Shown: positions 11,963 through 22,540 of the stretch, piece after piece | How positions within the stretch are numbered: the first letter of the stretch is position 1 | How the letters are laid out: each line of letters starts with the position of its first letter | DNA from: Alentia gelatinosa | Lineage: Eukaryota; Annelida; Polychaeta; Phyllodocida; Polynoidae | Length of the DNA stretch: 64,000 nt | Assembly (NCBI GenBank): GCA_950022655.1 | Contig: OX465584.1 | Coordinates: forward strand, 30,167,469 to 30,231,468 | Direction: 5' to 3' | Made by a program: the position numbers and the translations under genes | Notes under the pieces: model-generated | Database searches by the model: none | Told to the model about the DNA's origin: nothing | Seen by the model: the letters and a program-made list of their open reading frames with translations, nothing else

Positions 11963-13216
11963 TTACTTCTGTTCATGGATTATGGTAGATATCGTTGAAT
12001 TAGCATCTACTTTTCTAACATTCAGATAATCAGTTGTAGAGGACATCACTTGGCTTTGGGAAAGGCCACTCCTGATCCTCACTTGCTGCATCGACTTACT
12101 GATCTTTATTGTCAACAACCTCCGGAACCTCCTCCCACTCATGCAGTAGAGTAAGAAGTTAATAGCTGAGTTGATAGTCACAAACATGTTAGCCACAGTT
12201 GCCATGTATGCAAAGTATCGCCAATCCATGATGAATTCTCGGTCATATGTCTTGATGGTACGAAGGATGCGAAACATTGCATCGGGTAATTGACAGAAGA
12301 TAAATGTTCCCACAACAAGAGCCACTGTCTCCGTCATGTGCTGATTAACATTAGTCGACACTTGCTTCTTCTCCCTGGTTTTGAAAACCAACTTTGATTG
12401 ATGAATTACCTGGAGTAGCTTCGCATTGAGAGCTGAAAGAATAAGTACTGGCCCAACTGATCGGAACATGAAACAGGCTAGGGTTTTGTAGAAGAGGTTG
12501 TAGTAATAATTTGTAATGAGAGGAACAGGCACTGCTTCCAACTCTCGAAGATCCGGGCACATGTGAACCGGCATAGTCTGCACCCGAAGCTCGAGATGAC
12601 AAGGCAGGTTGAAGAGACATGCTGCTATGAAAATGAGAGCCATCCACTGGCGATTGTGCCGTTTGGTCAGGGTAGCTTTTGCTTTTAATGGTCTACAAAC
12701 TGCATAATATCTCTCACTTGTTACCAATAGAATCAACCACACTCCTGTGGTCTGGGTGGTGTTGGCCAGTGGCCAAACCATTCGAGCTTTACAGTATGGG
12801 AGAAACCAGACGATATTAGCAAAGCTATCGTCATAGCTATACAATGTTTCTAGGGTTTGGAAAAAGAAGCAGTTCATCAAATACAGAGAGTCTGTAACAG
12901 AAAGCATCCTAAGTACCGCTGCATTTTTCATCTCTCCGAGAATCTGGAAGGACATGATGTTTCCAAGAATCCCAAAAGCTATGATGAAAGGCAAGAAATA
13001 CACATCCACAGCATACCTGAATATTCTGTAATCCGGTCCAAATACTTTGACCCCCAAAGGACATGCTGTAATGTTCTGCGAATCGAACACCATCCATGCT
13101 GTTTCGTTCGAGATATTGGAAGTAAAGGAAGTTTGCTGTGTTGGTGTCGGTAATGGTGAATTGGTCAGTTTGAGTGCTACGTGGCTGTCCGCCATGTTTC
13201 CCGCGTTTTGTTCCAA
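11963..13216 (-). CDS. Rhodopsin-class GPCR, peptide-receptor-like, intronless
   Basis: A single uninterrupted frame of 417 residues. Seven hydrophobic segments are visible at about 72-94, 100-124, 145-168, 190-205, 240-266, 296-318 and 334-359. Class-A landmarks are GN (85-86, TM1), Cys142 and Cys220 for the extracellular disulfide, ERY in place of DRY (168-170), FxxCQLP in TM6 (305-311) and NSAINFLLY in place of NPxxY (349-357). N-glycosylation sequons sit at N34, N37 and N48. The long N-terminus without signal peptide and the Ser/Thr-rich tail are typical. The first Met (13216) is used because the upstream sequence is low in coding character. The overall pattern suggests an FMRFamide/neuropeptide-type receptor at the plasma membrane coupling to G proteins. 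The ligand cannot be told from sequence. The lack of introns, unlike the neighbouring genes, suggests a retroposed or lineage-expanded receptor. Confidence 0.88.
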   Translation of the reverse strand: MEQNAGNMADSHVALKLTNSPLPTPTQQTSFTSNISNETAWMVFDSQNITACPLGVKVFGPDYRIFRYAVDVYFLPFIIAFGILGNIMSFQILGEMKNAAVLRMLSVTDSLYLMNCFFFQTLETLYSYDDSFANIVWFLPYCKARMVWPLANTTQTTGVWLILLVTSERYYAVCRPLKAKATLTKRHNRQWMALIFIAACLFNLPCHLELRVQTMPVHMCPDLRELEAVPVPLITNYYYNLFYKTLACFMFRSVGPVLILSALNAKLLQVIHQSKLVFKTREKKQVSTNVNQHMTETVALVVGTFIFCQLPDAMFRILRTIKTYDREFIMDWRYFAYMATVANMFVTINSAINFLLYCMSGRRFRRLLTIKISKSMQQVRIRSGLSQSQVMSSTTDYLNVRKVDANSTISTIIHEQK

Positions 13217-14759
13217 TGTCGTCTGCCCCTGATGAAATGATGCGCAGTCGCTGGTGGTGGCCAGGGTGTGGAATCTTCAGGCGGAATCAGCGTTGTGGAA
13301 TTATTTACGAGCAGTATCCAGTAAATGTTTGGAGAGTGTGATTGGTGCCTGCCTCTGTGGCTCTTGTTGAACCACATGTGTATAATTACCGTAAAGCTTG
13401 TCATATGATTAACTCAAATGTAGCTCGATAGCAGTCTTTCAAAAGGAGAATATAATTATGGAAATGTTTCTATGGTTTTGAGTGGATGCTTGAATGATAG
13501 ATTACTGATATGAAAAGTACTTCCATGACCATATGAAAAAGCCCGGTTCATATCGCCTTATAGATCTACCTTTTGCGTAGTCCATTATAACTGTGTATAT
13601 TCTCCGTTACATTATGTTATCAAAAGTAAATATCAGGGCCTGAATGCGAGTGTATGTAGGCTACTCTAGATATCAATAAGAGGAATACAGGCTTAAGTAA
13701 GGATGCTTGACTTCATATTATTTGCACAGGGTGCCTGTTAGATTTATATTCCGGCCCGGTCATTTGCAGGACGGAAGGCCTTTCGTCATAGCAACAATCA
13801 ATGGCATATGACTTTGCCACTGAACGTTTATGTCATTATAGTTATATCAGCCAACAGCATTTTTTTTGTTACAGTCTAGTCACCCTTTTCTTTACATCTA
13901 AGAACAAGTTTAGGTTTTTTGGTGTATTCGTTTTCAATTTACTCACTCATTAACCATGGAGTAATTTATCTTATATGGGTTGATTTTCATGTACAACTCT
14001 TGACTATGATTTTTAATTATTTGCATAGTAATCACATATAAATTCCCACAAAAAGGCACATGGTTTATTGCAATGAATCCAAGCGTTGTTGCAGAAAGTT
14101 TGAAAGTTAGCATGTCTGGAAAATTCGCCCTATGGGATTTACAGCACATGTATGCGACTTATTGGGTTCAGACTGGATCGTTGATGTCACTTTGGCTTCT
14201 ATTAATTGAAGGCCTTCAATTGATAGTCCATGGCCACACCATATACATTTCATACAGCCAGTCATATACTCAACCTATTGTATATCCATTGTTGTAATCG
14301 AAGACCAATCACCATCACTAAAATTTCACTTCTCAAGCGCGTGGGTGGGTGTCCTATTTGAGCTTGACAATGCCCACAGGCTATCATACAAATAGCAATA
14401 GCTAAGAGTTATATAATTACATGTATAAAGGTTATGCATTTTATTACAGGATCATAGATGTAGGCGCCCCTCAAAATTTATGTCTACTCCGTTTCGGGCG
14501 CCAATTTATTTAGTTATGATGAAGGTTAGACTCTGTCTTGTATACGGCCCCAATTTATATCTAAAACCAACTCAATTAATAAAGCATTTGGTTAGATGTA
14601 TTTGATTGATATTCTAGGTACTTGTTTCCCATGCAGGCCTGTAGGAGTTTAGATCTGACGAACTCGCCTTGGGTGAGAGAGGCACTAACCTGGAGTTCTA
14701 TTTTAACTGTTTTGCAAATCCTGGACCTCCCTTGGTCTATATCAATAGATGATTTATGC
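13217..14759. other. Intergenic region upstream of the GPCR
   Basis: Presumed 5' UTR and promoter of the minus-strand GPCR, then AT-rich sequence up to the LINE 3' end. A small frame at 14073-14297 has no recognisable features. No convincing promoter element could be assigned. Confidence 0.5.
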
Positions 14760-15209
14760 CCTTTTTTTCTTTTTTTTCACTTTTTTATTGAAACATCATA
14801 GTTTATCTTACACCATTCCAGTTATGTATCATCACATATCATTTTCCTGATGTCCAATAGCTCAGGTTGGGACTTCAACTATAGAGTTAGTTGATTTTCA
14901 TAGTCCTACCATAACACTTATTCAGTAGTACATGGGTATCATCTTGTATACACATAACTGAGCAAAGCAAGATAAAATAAAACTAATATCATATAAAGGT
15001 ACTCAATAAGTCACTACTCCGGCTTGTTCCAGGATAGTAAAACTAGAGTCAAGTCACAAAACATTACCATAGGTGAAACGACAAGTCTAAAGCAAAAGCC
15101 ATCATAATACAATGAGTAAGATATCATTAAAGCGAGCAAAGAGAGAGAGCCAAACCCCGATACACACATATATACAGGAAAACATCAGCAAGAGAAGGAG
15201 GGTAGTAAT

Positions 15210-18058
15210 TTATAAACGGTCAAGGCTATTCCAGAGTTTCGTTTTTTTTAGTGACTTGAAAGCTTTATATGTCTCTGTATTTCTAACCAATGCTGGTTGT
15301 TGGTTCCATAGACTTCCACCATTAAAATGTAACGAGTTCATGTATGCAGTACAGTTGGGCTTAAAAACGGTCAAAACTGGAGCATTAAACAGTCTAGTTT
15401 GTCTTTTTCCAAAATCTATAAACATTGGGTCCCTGGATCTCTTATACATAAAATTCATTAAGTGTGAGCTCCTCCTTTCAACCAAATAGGGAATACCTGC
15501 CCACTTGTGTAAATTTCTAATAGATGTATACCTCGGGGTCTTCAGACATATCTTTAAAAATCGGTTTTGTAGTAACTGTAGGGTAGAAAGATACTTAGCA
15601 GGACTTTTATTAAAAAGGACATCGCCGTAATCAAAATGCGGTAAGATGACTGTTTTATAAATATTAATAGCAGCATTTTTTGAAAGATATGAGCGCATTT
15701 TTGACAGTTGATAAATTCTATAGCTTACAGTTAGCTTTATGTGAGAAATATGGTGTCTGTAATCTAAGTTAGTATCGAGATGGACTCCGAGATACTTGTA
15801 AGAATATACCTTTGCTAATTGTATATTGTCAATTGACACATTCAGGTCATTTTGAACATTTCCTCTATTAAAGTTATAATACATACATTTCGTTTTCTTA
15901 ATATTAATAGATAACTTATTTTGCTGGCACCATGTATGTAACATATCAAGATCCAATTGTACACCTGTGTAAAGTTCAGGCTGGGTATTCCCGTGCATAT
16001 ACAAAACAGTATCATCAGCGTATAACAATAGTCTCGAATTATTTATAACTTTTGATAAATCATTAATGTAGATTAGGAAGAGGAGGGGACCCAAAATCGA
16101 GCCCTGTGGGACACCTGTTTTAATACTTCTATAGTCAGAGACTATATCATTTGTACTTACACACTGTCTTCTCCCTTCTAAGTAATTTCTAAACCAATCC
16201 AAAAGTGTTCCCTGAATACCATAATTTTTAAGTTTTAATAATAAAATTTCGTGATTAACCATGTCAAAAGCCTTCATAAAATCAATATAAACTGCTAAAG
16301 TATTTTTGCCCAAATTTCTGTTAATTAAAATATCATCCATAAGTTTCCCAACTGCTTCTATACTAGAGTGCCCAGGCCTAAAACCAAATTGATTCGGGGT
16401 TAAAATTTCATTATTGTCCAAATATTTCAAAAGTCTTGAACGTATTATCTTCTCCATAACCTTACTAATAATAGGTAGTAATGATATAGGTCTTAGGTTA
16501 CCACACGAAAATGGGTCCCCTTCCTTCGGGATCGGCCGAATCACTGCGGTCTTCCAAGCAACAGGAATATCAGCATTTTCAAAAACACATGAGAACAAAC
16601 TCACAAAAATAGCTGGAACAAACATCAAAGTATCTCTTAATACTCTGGCATTAATTCCCTCCAACATCGATTGTTTGTTTATTTTTAGCTCTCTCGCAAT
16701 GCTCACAATATCCTCGGTCGAGACCCCAACACCATCAAGTGTTGTGTCTCGTTGGTCTTCATATGGCTTCCAGGGAAGGAACATATCCCCTGCTAATTTT
16801 CCCCCTATTTCATTAAAATATCTATTAATATAATTTGGAGTGTTTTCGGTTGATATAAAACCAAGATCATTTTCTTTTAGTCTAAGTATCTTGTCTATAA
16901 TTCTCCAGAACTTCCGATGGTCGTTTTTGTTAATCTCTAACTGATCTATAGTATAAGTCTGCCTCGCCTTCTTCACCATGTAGTTTGCTCTATTTCGTGC
17001 CTCCCTCGCATTTTGCCAGTCAACAGGTAATCTTGTTCTCTTTGCACGTTTTAATAATGTATTTTTATCTCTGATAACTTCAATAACCTCTCTAGTTAAC
17101 CAGGGTTCATCGTCTATTTTGACAGAAAATTTCCTAAATTTACAGTCCTTGTCTAGGAAACCATTAATAACCCCTAATATGTAAAGCCATTTCTCATCTG
17201 CGGTTGTTAACCAATAGAAATTCTCCCAGTCATAATTTTTTAAATAGGATTCATATGCAGTAGAATCATATTTGATATATGACCTACCATTTACAACTTT
17301 CTTTTTTTTCTTGATTAATTGGGATTTTTTTGTCAAATAAATCATTTGGTGGTCGCTATAAGTATCGACTAATACACCAGTGTCTAAAATATTATTTGCA
17401 TTTGTAAAAATTAGGTCTATGATCGAATCGTTTTCCGAAAATCTAGTAGTATCACTTATACATTGTCTTAAGCCTAATTGACATAATTCTTCTAAAAGAA
17501 AACACACATCATGATTCATTTTATCCCTTATATTAATATTAAAGTCCCCCAACAAGATAATCTCAGCTGAAGTTGTGTCTTCAATTATTTTAATAGTGTC
17601 CACTAAAATAGATACGAACTCTCTAATATTCCCCTTGTTAGGCCTGTATATATTACCTATAATCAGCTCCTTCGCGAGTCCTTTGGACAGTTGAACGATT
17701 TGTATCTTGATATCTTTGGTGCTAGCATTTAAGTGAGAGAATTTAATATGATCATAGTTGTATTCGTCCCTTATGTACATACAAAGTCCCCCCCCCCCCC
17801 TATTTTAGGTTTATTATCATTAATATTATCCCTCCAGGTTCTGTCCCATCTGATCTGATTATATGTTTTAAGTTGATAATCAAGGTGGGAGTCATCCTCT
17901 ACCAGCCATGTTTCCGAAAAGGTTAATACATCCCATAGACTATCTTTATTATGTAGGATAATCGATTCATATTTGGCGCGGAGGCTACGCACGTTCGCAT
18001 GATTAATTTTGAAACCCTTAAGCTTAGTAACATTTGACAATTCCTTCAATACAGACAT
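15210..18058 (-). CDS. LINE ORF2: APE endonuclease plus reverse transcriptase, frameshifted
   Basis: The frame opens at Met 18058 with the endonuclease start (HANVRSL, then FSETWL). It is interrupted at a run of 13 identical bases (17788-17800; G in the coding sense) and continues in another frame to 15210. The second part, 856 residues from its first Met, shows the rest of the endonuclease: YRP (45-47), GDFN (78-81), IDLIFTN (120-126), SDH (142-144). The reverse transcriptase follows: NLRPISLLP near 428, FRPGHS (467-472), IDxxKAFD (499-506), PQGS (558-561) and catalytic YADD (587-590). A C-terminal tail with no RNase H follows. Family role: the endonuclease nicks target DNA and the RT copies LINE RNA from the nick. 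The frameshift is at the classic GGG(L/I)xxY endonuclease position, so an indel in the homopolymer or a sequencing error is the likely cause. Confidence 0.9.
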
Positions 18059-18442
18059 TCTAAATATATAGTTCAGTGAAGATCAACTCCTCGCCAGCAA
18101 TACCATAAGTAAACCATAGATCGATATAACAAGTCATTAGTGACAAAGTGACAAAATTCAAAGTAGTGACAAACACAAGTACCACACAAAACACAAAGAA
18201 AAGAGGGATAATATCGGCCAACTCGGCCATCATCCAACTATGTTCAATTGGATAATTCTAAACAAAAGAAGAGAAAATAAATTGTTTGTGTATGTGTGGG
18301 GCCACGAGGAAACCACGGTAGTCGAGAAAGTACCTGGTTTTTGACCCGTTTAGGCAATTACATGCCAGTTGAGTATCGGGGACAAATCAATCATAATATT
18401 GTCAGACAATAGAATCCTAGGTCATTACTATATTTAGACAGT
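18059..18442 (-). other. Spacer between LINE ORF1 and ORF2
   Basis: A 384-base gap separates the ORF1 stop from the ORF2 Met, longer than in most two-ORF LINEs, where the frames abut or overlap. It contains short pairing blocks such as ATCCAA...TTGGAT (about 18232-18254). No frame of length is present. It might serve internal initiation of ORF2, but nothing in the sequence shows this. Confidence 0.5.
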
Positions 18443-19702
18443 CTATGGGCCGTCTCTGACCCTTTGCAAAAGCTCACCCAACTTGTTTCCTTTCAGAGTA
18501 TCTTTTGAGAATTTGGTAATCTCACCCATATGCAATCCACATCCCCAATATTCATCCTTGGTTGCTTCGAATAGTTTTTTCCCTTTAGTTTGGGACAGTA
18601 TGTCCCGCAGCTGATCGTTTTGGGCGAATTTGTCCTGGAGAATCTGCAGCATACAATCGTCCCGGGCATCTGTCCATGCTTGCGATTTAGGCAGTTTCTT
18701 GGTGAGATATAGGGCTTCCATTGGCTCCGTGGTTCTGAGAATTTGTTTGGCGATATCTTGTGATCCACACATCACGGCTGCCTCATGTTGGTAATATTGT
18801 TCCGCTGAGTGGAAAACTTTGTCGTTTTTCACTATCTTGGTCGGGAAGAGGTTCGAGAGGGGTGCGTGGGAACCTTGAAAAAAGATCCCCTGCTGGTTTT
18901 CAATCGTCTTGATCTCTGCAATCGATAGTCCTTTGGGCAATTGATTTATCTGGCTGTAGTCAAATCTTTTTCCTTCAATGATGATATTAATCCCACGGAC
19001 CTGGCAATTGACATTTCTTTTCCTGGCCACGGCTTGGATTGCACGAAGATCTTTATTCATCCTTTTTTCTTCGATGGATAAATCGTCTGAGATATTTACC
19101 CTTCTCCATCTTTGTATCCCCCGTAGGCGGCTAATGTTTTTATAGATCAGGGCCTTGGCGTTAGCACTTATAAGTGTGACAACAATCGACCGAGCCCGGC
19201 CTTGTTGTGGTCGGCCTCTTCTATAAATGGATTCGATGATTGCGTCGCTCCCATCGAGACCAATGTCATTTAGTAGTTGGCTAAACCTGTCTCTCAGGTT
19301 CTCGTCCACTTCTTCCTTTAACCCGTCAATAATCAGAACTTTTCGCTTTTGTAGATTTTCCAATTTAAGCGTACGATCGTCCATGTTAGCTACCACCTGT
19401 GTTGTATCATCTGCGATTTGTTGGAGGAGTGCAATGTCATTTTCCTGGGTTATAACCGATGTTTCGATGTCATCTAATTTATCCACAGTCTTATCATGAT
19501 TCGTTTTCAGGGTCGCTAAGATGTCCGCAGTATCCTTTTGTAACTTATCCGCATTATCCATTCTTGATACAAGCTTGTCCAAGAGTGTAGAAGATTTCTT
19601 TACCGTGGATTCACATAGGGCGAGTCTGCCTTCAACTTCGTTCAGTCTGCCTATAATCTCACGGTTGGATGCATCTGCACTTAGCTTCGAAGTTGCCGGC
19701 AT
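18443..19702 (-). CDS. LINE ORF1 protein with C-terminal NADAR (YbiA-like) domain
   Basis: 419 residues. Residues about 10-120 are charged heptad-like sequence (coiled coil, trimerisation in L1 ORF1p). Residues about 121-250 resemble the L1 ORF1p RRM and C-terminal domain: KVLIIDGLKEE, YRRGRPQQGRARSIVV, RWRRVNISDDLS. Residues 271-416 match the NADAR/YbiA family in order: FFQGSHAPLSNLFP (274-287), FHSAEQYY (297-304), W343-AR, LQDKFAQN..LR..L (355-369), E379-KDEYWGCG (382-389) and GNKLGELL (405-412). NADAR proteins elsewhere hydrolyse N-glycosidic bonds: YbiA acts in riboflavin intermediate clearance, and others reverse ADP-ribosylation of guanine. The domain is in frame with no linker stop. 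The upstream in-frame stop lies near 19828 and the first Met is 19702. Codon use looks like ORF2, so the fusion belongs to the element and is not a chance junction. Confidence 0.87.
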   Translation of the reverse strand: MPATSKLSADASNREIIGRLNEVEGRLALCESTVKKSSTLLDKLVSRMDNADKLQKDTADILATLKTNHDKTVDKLDDIETSVITQENDIALLQQIADDTTQVVANMDDRTLKLENLQKRKVLIIDGLKEEVDENLRDRFSQLLNDIGLDGSDAIIESIYRRGRPQQGRARSIVVTLISANAKALIYKNISRLRGIQRWRRVNISDDLSIEEKRMNKDLRAIQAVARKRNVNCQVRGINIIIEGKRFDYSQINQLPKGLSIAEIKTIENQQGIFFQGSHAPLSNLFPTKIVKNDKVFHSAEQYYQHEAAVMCGSQDIAKQILRTTEPMEALYLTKKLPKSQAWTDARDDCMLQILQDKFAQNDQLRDILSQTKGKKLFEATKDEYWGCGLHMGEITKFSKDTLKGNKLGELLQRVRDGP

Positions 19703-19860
19703 CGTGGGCGATATAGGGCGAGTCTCGGGAACTGATTCCGACGAAGGTAAATCTGCCTTCTTTTCTGGCCCAGACTTCGTTGAAGTTTTCCTCTTGTGGG
19801 TTTTGACCTCCCCATTTGTGTCAGAAGGTTAACTTCTAACTAGTAGTCCAAAGTAGTTGG

Positions 19861-21223
19861 TACTAAAATATCCGTAAATGCACTAAGTCCGGTATTTTTC
19901 CTCACACGGCACACACACGCGTCCACAGTAGTTCACTCAGCCATTAAAAGCCTGGATATTGGTAAATCAATTTATAAGCAAAACAACTCTAAATTCATAA
20001 CATAAGATATTAAAATATTGGTCGAGAGGCACTATCTGTGCTCCCTATACAGTTCATACAATTGAATTGAAAATGAATACCTTTATGCTAGGGTCTCATA
20101 CAATTCGTTTATGCTTATCAGTATTTCTCCTTTTAAACTGTTATAACGCTGTAGTTGGTGGGTAGCTCCTTAACTCATCTAAATACAGTTCAGCTTTAAA
20201 TTATTCCTATTGGCTAAAGGAAAACATCAATCCTTTTCTGTCTTAATTAGTTCTATCTGCCTCCTTGTGGTTGATAGGCCTACACATAGACTGTTTTGCC
20301 CTACTATGATAAATCCCCACCACGTTCCCTAACGTCGTCTCTTGTTACGCACAGCTGGCGTCCTTGAGTGCCAGCTCCTGGCGATAAGGTGAGTGAAAAA
20401 CCCTCAGAAAAACACCCCACCCTTCTCCTTCATCACCTGTTAGCGCAGAGAGGTGTTATTTGGTCGGCGCTCCTGAGTCTCAAACCCACAAGAGCAGCTC
20501 TCGAGGCGACCTGCGACCTCAGAACCCACTTTCTCTGCGATGAGGTGAGTTGTTGTCAGCTGGGAATATTTTACTTACAGAACAAAATAATCTATGATGG
20601 CCGGCCGGTTGCTTTGTTAAAGGCCTAGTTGGTGGAACATACGCTCAAGACCTTTTGTTCATTGAATAAAAAAAAGATTAAAAAGGGAGATAAAAAACTT
20701 TATTTATCCCTTAATAATGATGAGACATAGTAGGGATGCTGCAGGTGGTAGGTCACGCATTTCCCACAACCAAAACCAATACTGATGAGATATATTTATT
20801 AGAGCAGTATCAAAAGTGTGACGATGCTACAAAACTGGGATACTCAATTGCCAATGTAGTGTCTTCCCTATCAAGCAAATACCTTAAGTGGAGATATTGA
20901 TATCTGTTTAGTCAGATGATTAATTTGCACAATAAACATTTGCCTACTAGATCACATTGTCCTTACCAAATGTTTGCAAGGCTATCCCGAGTGACGGTTT
21001 ACCGTCCTTATTGCAGAACTGTAACAAGTATCCTGAAAGAAGTGCTAAGCCTGGTACCTTGTTTTGGTGAATTACCCGGTATTCAACTGCTTCGGGGAGA
21101 CTGAGAAACAAGCAAACCATATGGAATGGAGTTAGGATGTGTATTGAGGTTTGAGCCACTGTTTCTTGGTGTGAATGAGGTCAAATTTATTCTCTTTGTT
21201 TTATACAAGAAAAAGTAATTTGA
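19861..21223. other. Intergenic, LINE 5' flank and MITE remnant
   Basis: No supported gene. A small frame at 20368-20628 has two GTGAGT donor-like sites but no similarity. AGCTGGC (20353-20359) and GCCAGCT (20370-20376) form a perfect 7-bp inverted pair. Sequence at about 21085-21210 matches the middle of the CAGGGATGTCAG MITE family (GAGACTGAGAAA, then CCACTGTTTCTTGGTGTGAA), so a partial copy sits there. Confidence 0.5.
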
Positions 21224-22540
21224 TTAGGGACCGTTCATTATTTAATGCAGGGGGGGATGAGCTATTGGAGGGGGGGGGGGGCAAATTATATGAGAGTATT
21301 TGCCTGGCGGGGCAATTTATTTAGAGGTATTTGCCTGGGTAGGGGGCATTTCATTTCGCGGTATTTGCCTGAGGGGGGGGGGGGGCATTTCATTTCGCGA
21401 TATTTGCTTGGGTCGGGCATTTCAATTTCAATGATTTACATTTTTGTGATTCACCCACATAAGAGGTTCTAGAACTGTGTATTTTGGATGATTTATACAA
21501 TTTAGAGGCCAATAGTGTCTGATCTCTTCTAGCAGAATTAAGAAATTTACATATATATATAAGCATGGTGATTGTGGCAGAGAAGATAATAATTGAGGTA
21601 CTGTGACACCTGGCAGTGCCATGTCTGTGAAGTGGGAGCTCATCATACTAAGACATCTTGTTATCTGCCATGCAAAATGGTCTAGTATTCACGATCTTTT
21701 AAAAACTTCAAATATATGAAAAACAAGCCATTACTATTTTCTGCACAAGAAAACTGCAATGATTTTAGAGTTTGTAGGTTGTGCATGAATATGCTAAGGC
21801 ATCAAAGGCAATACTGCTTTTAGGAGATTGCTACATGACCCTATGCGGTGCAGCTCCACTGTATTGGTACCTATACTCAGATCAATGGTCAATGTCAGGT
21901 GATCACCATGCAATGTAGCTTAGCACATACAAGTTGTCCATTTGGTGCCTCCACTGTCTCAATAGAACACCCCCTTAAGATAGGTCTCAGAGCAGCAGAT
22001 ACATAAGCTCCCATGCCAGCATGTCCTGACAGGCTAAGGGTTCACTTCCTAGATGATGGATATCTAATCCTATAACTATGATACGCCAGTTTGCAGTCAT
22101 TGCTCTTAAACCATCATTAACCCTTTAAGGGCGGATGATGCCTTAAGGCATCATTTACTGGATATTTATGAAATTGCTTTTGAAAAGGAAATATTTTAAC
22201 AATAAACTTGTAATTTGCACAGAATGTAGGTATAACATCATATTTTAGAATTCTAAATAATATCAATAGAAATACTAATGTTAACAGATTATACCACGGG
22301 CGTTTATCAGGGTATTTGACTGGGGGTGGGGGGTTATTTTGAGGTATTTCCGAGGGGGGGACGGTTTATTTTAGGGTATTTCCGAGGGGGGGGGGCCATT
22401 TTATTTGGAGGTGTTTCTGAAGGGGGGGGGGGGGGGGCATTTCATTTGGAGGTATTTCCGAGGGGCAATTTATTTTGGAGGATTCGCCAAGCAAAACCCA
22501 CACCCCCCCCCCCCTGCCATAAATAATTAACGCTCCCTAA
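21224..22540. mobile_element. TIR DNA element with G-rich subterminal direct repeats (1.3 kb)
   Basis: The left end TTAGGGACCGTTCATTATTT matches the reverse complement of the right end (TTTAGGGAGCGTTAATTATTT), each followed by TGCAGGGGG-type sequence. The flanking TTA/TAA may be a target duplication. Inside each end lies an array of about 35-base direct repeats of the form GGTATTTGCC(T/G)G or GGTATTTCCGA, then G8-15, then CATTTCATTT. About four or five units run at 21270-21440 and five at 22310-22490, in the same orientation. No transposase frame is present, so it is non-autonomous. A piggyBac-like MITE fragment (22117-22290) is nested inside. Confidence 0.65.
22117..22290. mobile_element. 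piggyBac-like MITE fragment nested in TIR element
   Basis: It starts TTAACCCTTTAAGGGCGG, then ATGATGCCTTAAGGCATCAT (22135-22154, a perfect 20-base palindrome). It then shares AGAATGTAGGTATAACATCATATTT with the copy at 49003-49373. The right half with its terminal inverted repeat is missing. Confidence 0.6.

Larger units (their letters stand above)
14760..19860 (-). mobile_element. APE-type non-LTR retrotransposon (LINE), nearly complete, with NADAR-ORF1
   Basis: Two-ORF LINE on the minus strand: ORF1 at 19702-18443, ORF2 at 18058-15210. An impure T-rich tract at about 14760-14787 on the plus strand is the likely 3' A-tail. The 5' end was not fixed, but upstream sequence without coding continues to about 19860 or further. 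The endonuclease is of APE type and the RT has the jockey/CR1/I-group look (FRPGHS, PQGS, YADD). I saw no RNase H domain. Apart from one homopolymer frameshift in ORF2 the frames are open, so the copy is young. Target-site duplications were searched for by eye and not found. Confidence 0.88.

Noticed and set aside
16414..16833. 139-codon open frame opposite LINE ORF2
   Set aside because: It is antisense to the conserved RT and has no protein features.
18443..19250. NADAR region as bacterial contamination or a separate host gene
   Set aside because: It is in frame with the ORF1 coiled coil and RRM, lies in the expected place before ORF2, and has no splice sites or own start.
20368..20628. Possible exon of an unknown gene
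   Set aside because: Donor-like GTGAGT sites exist, but no acceptor pairing, similarity or codon bias supports it.
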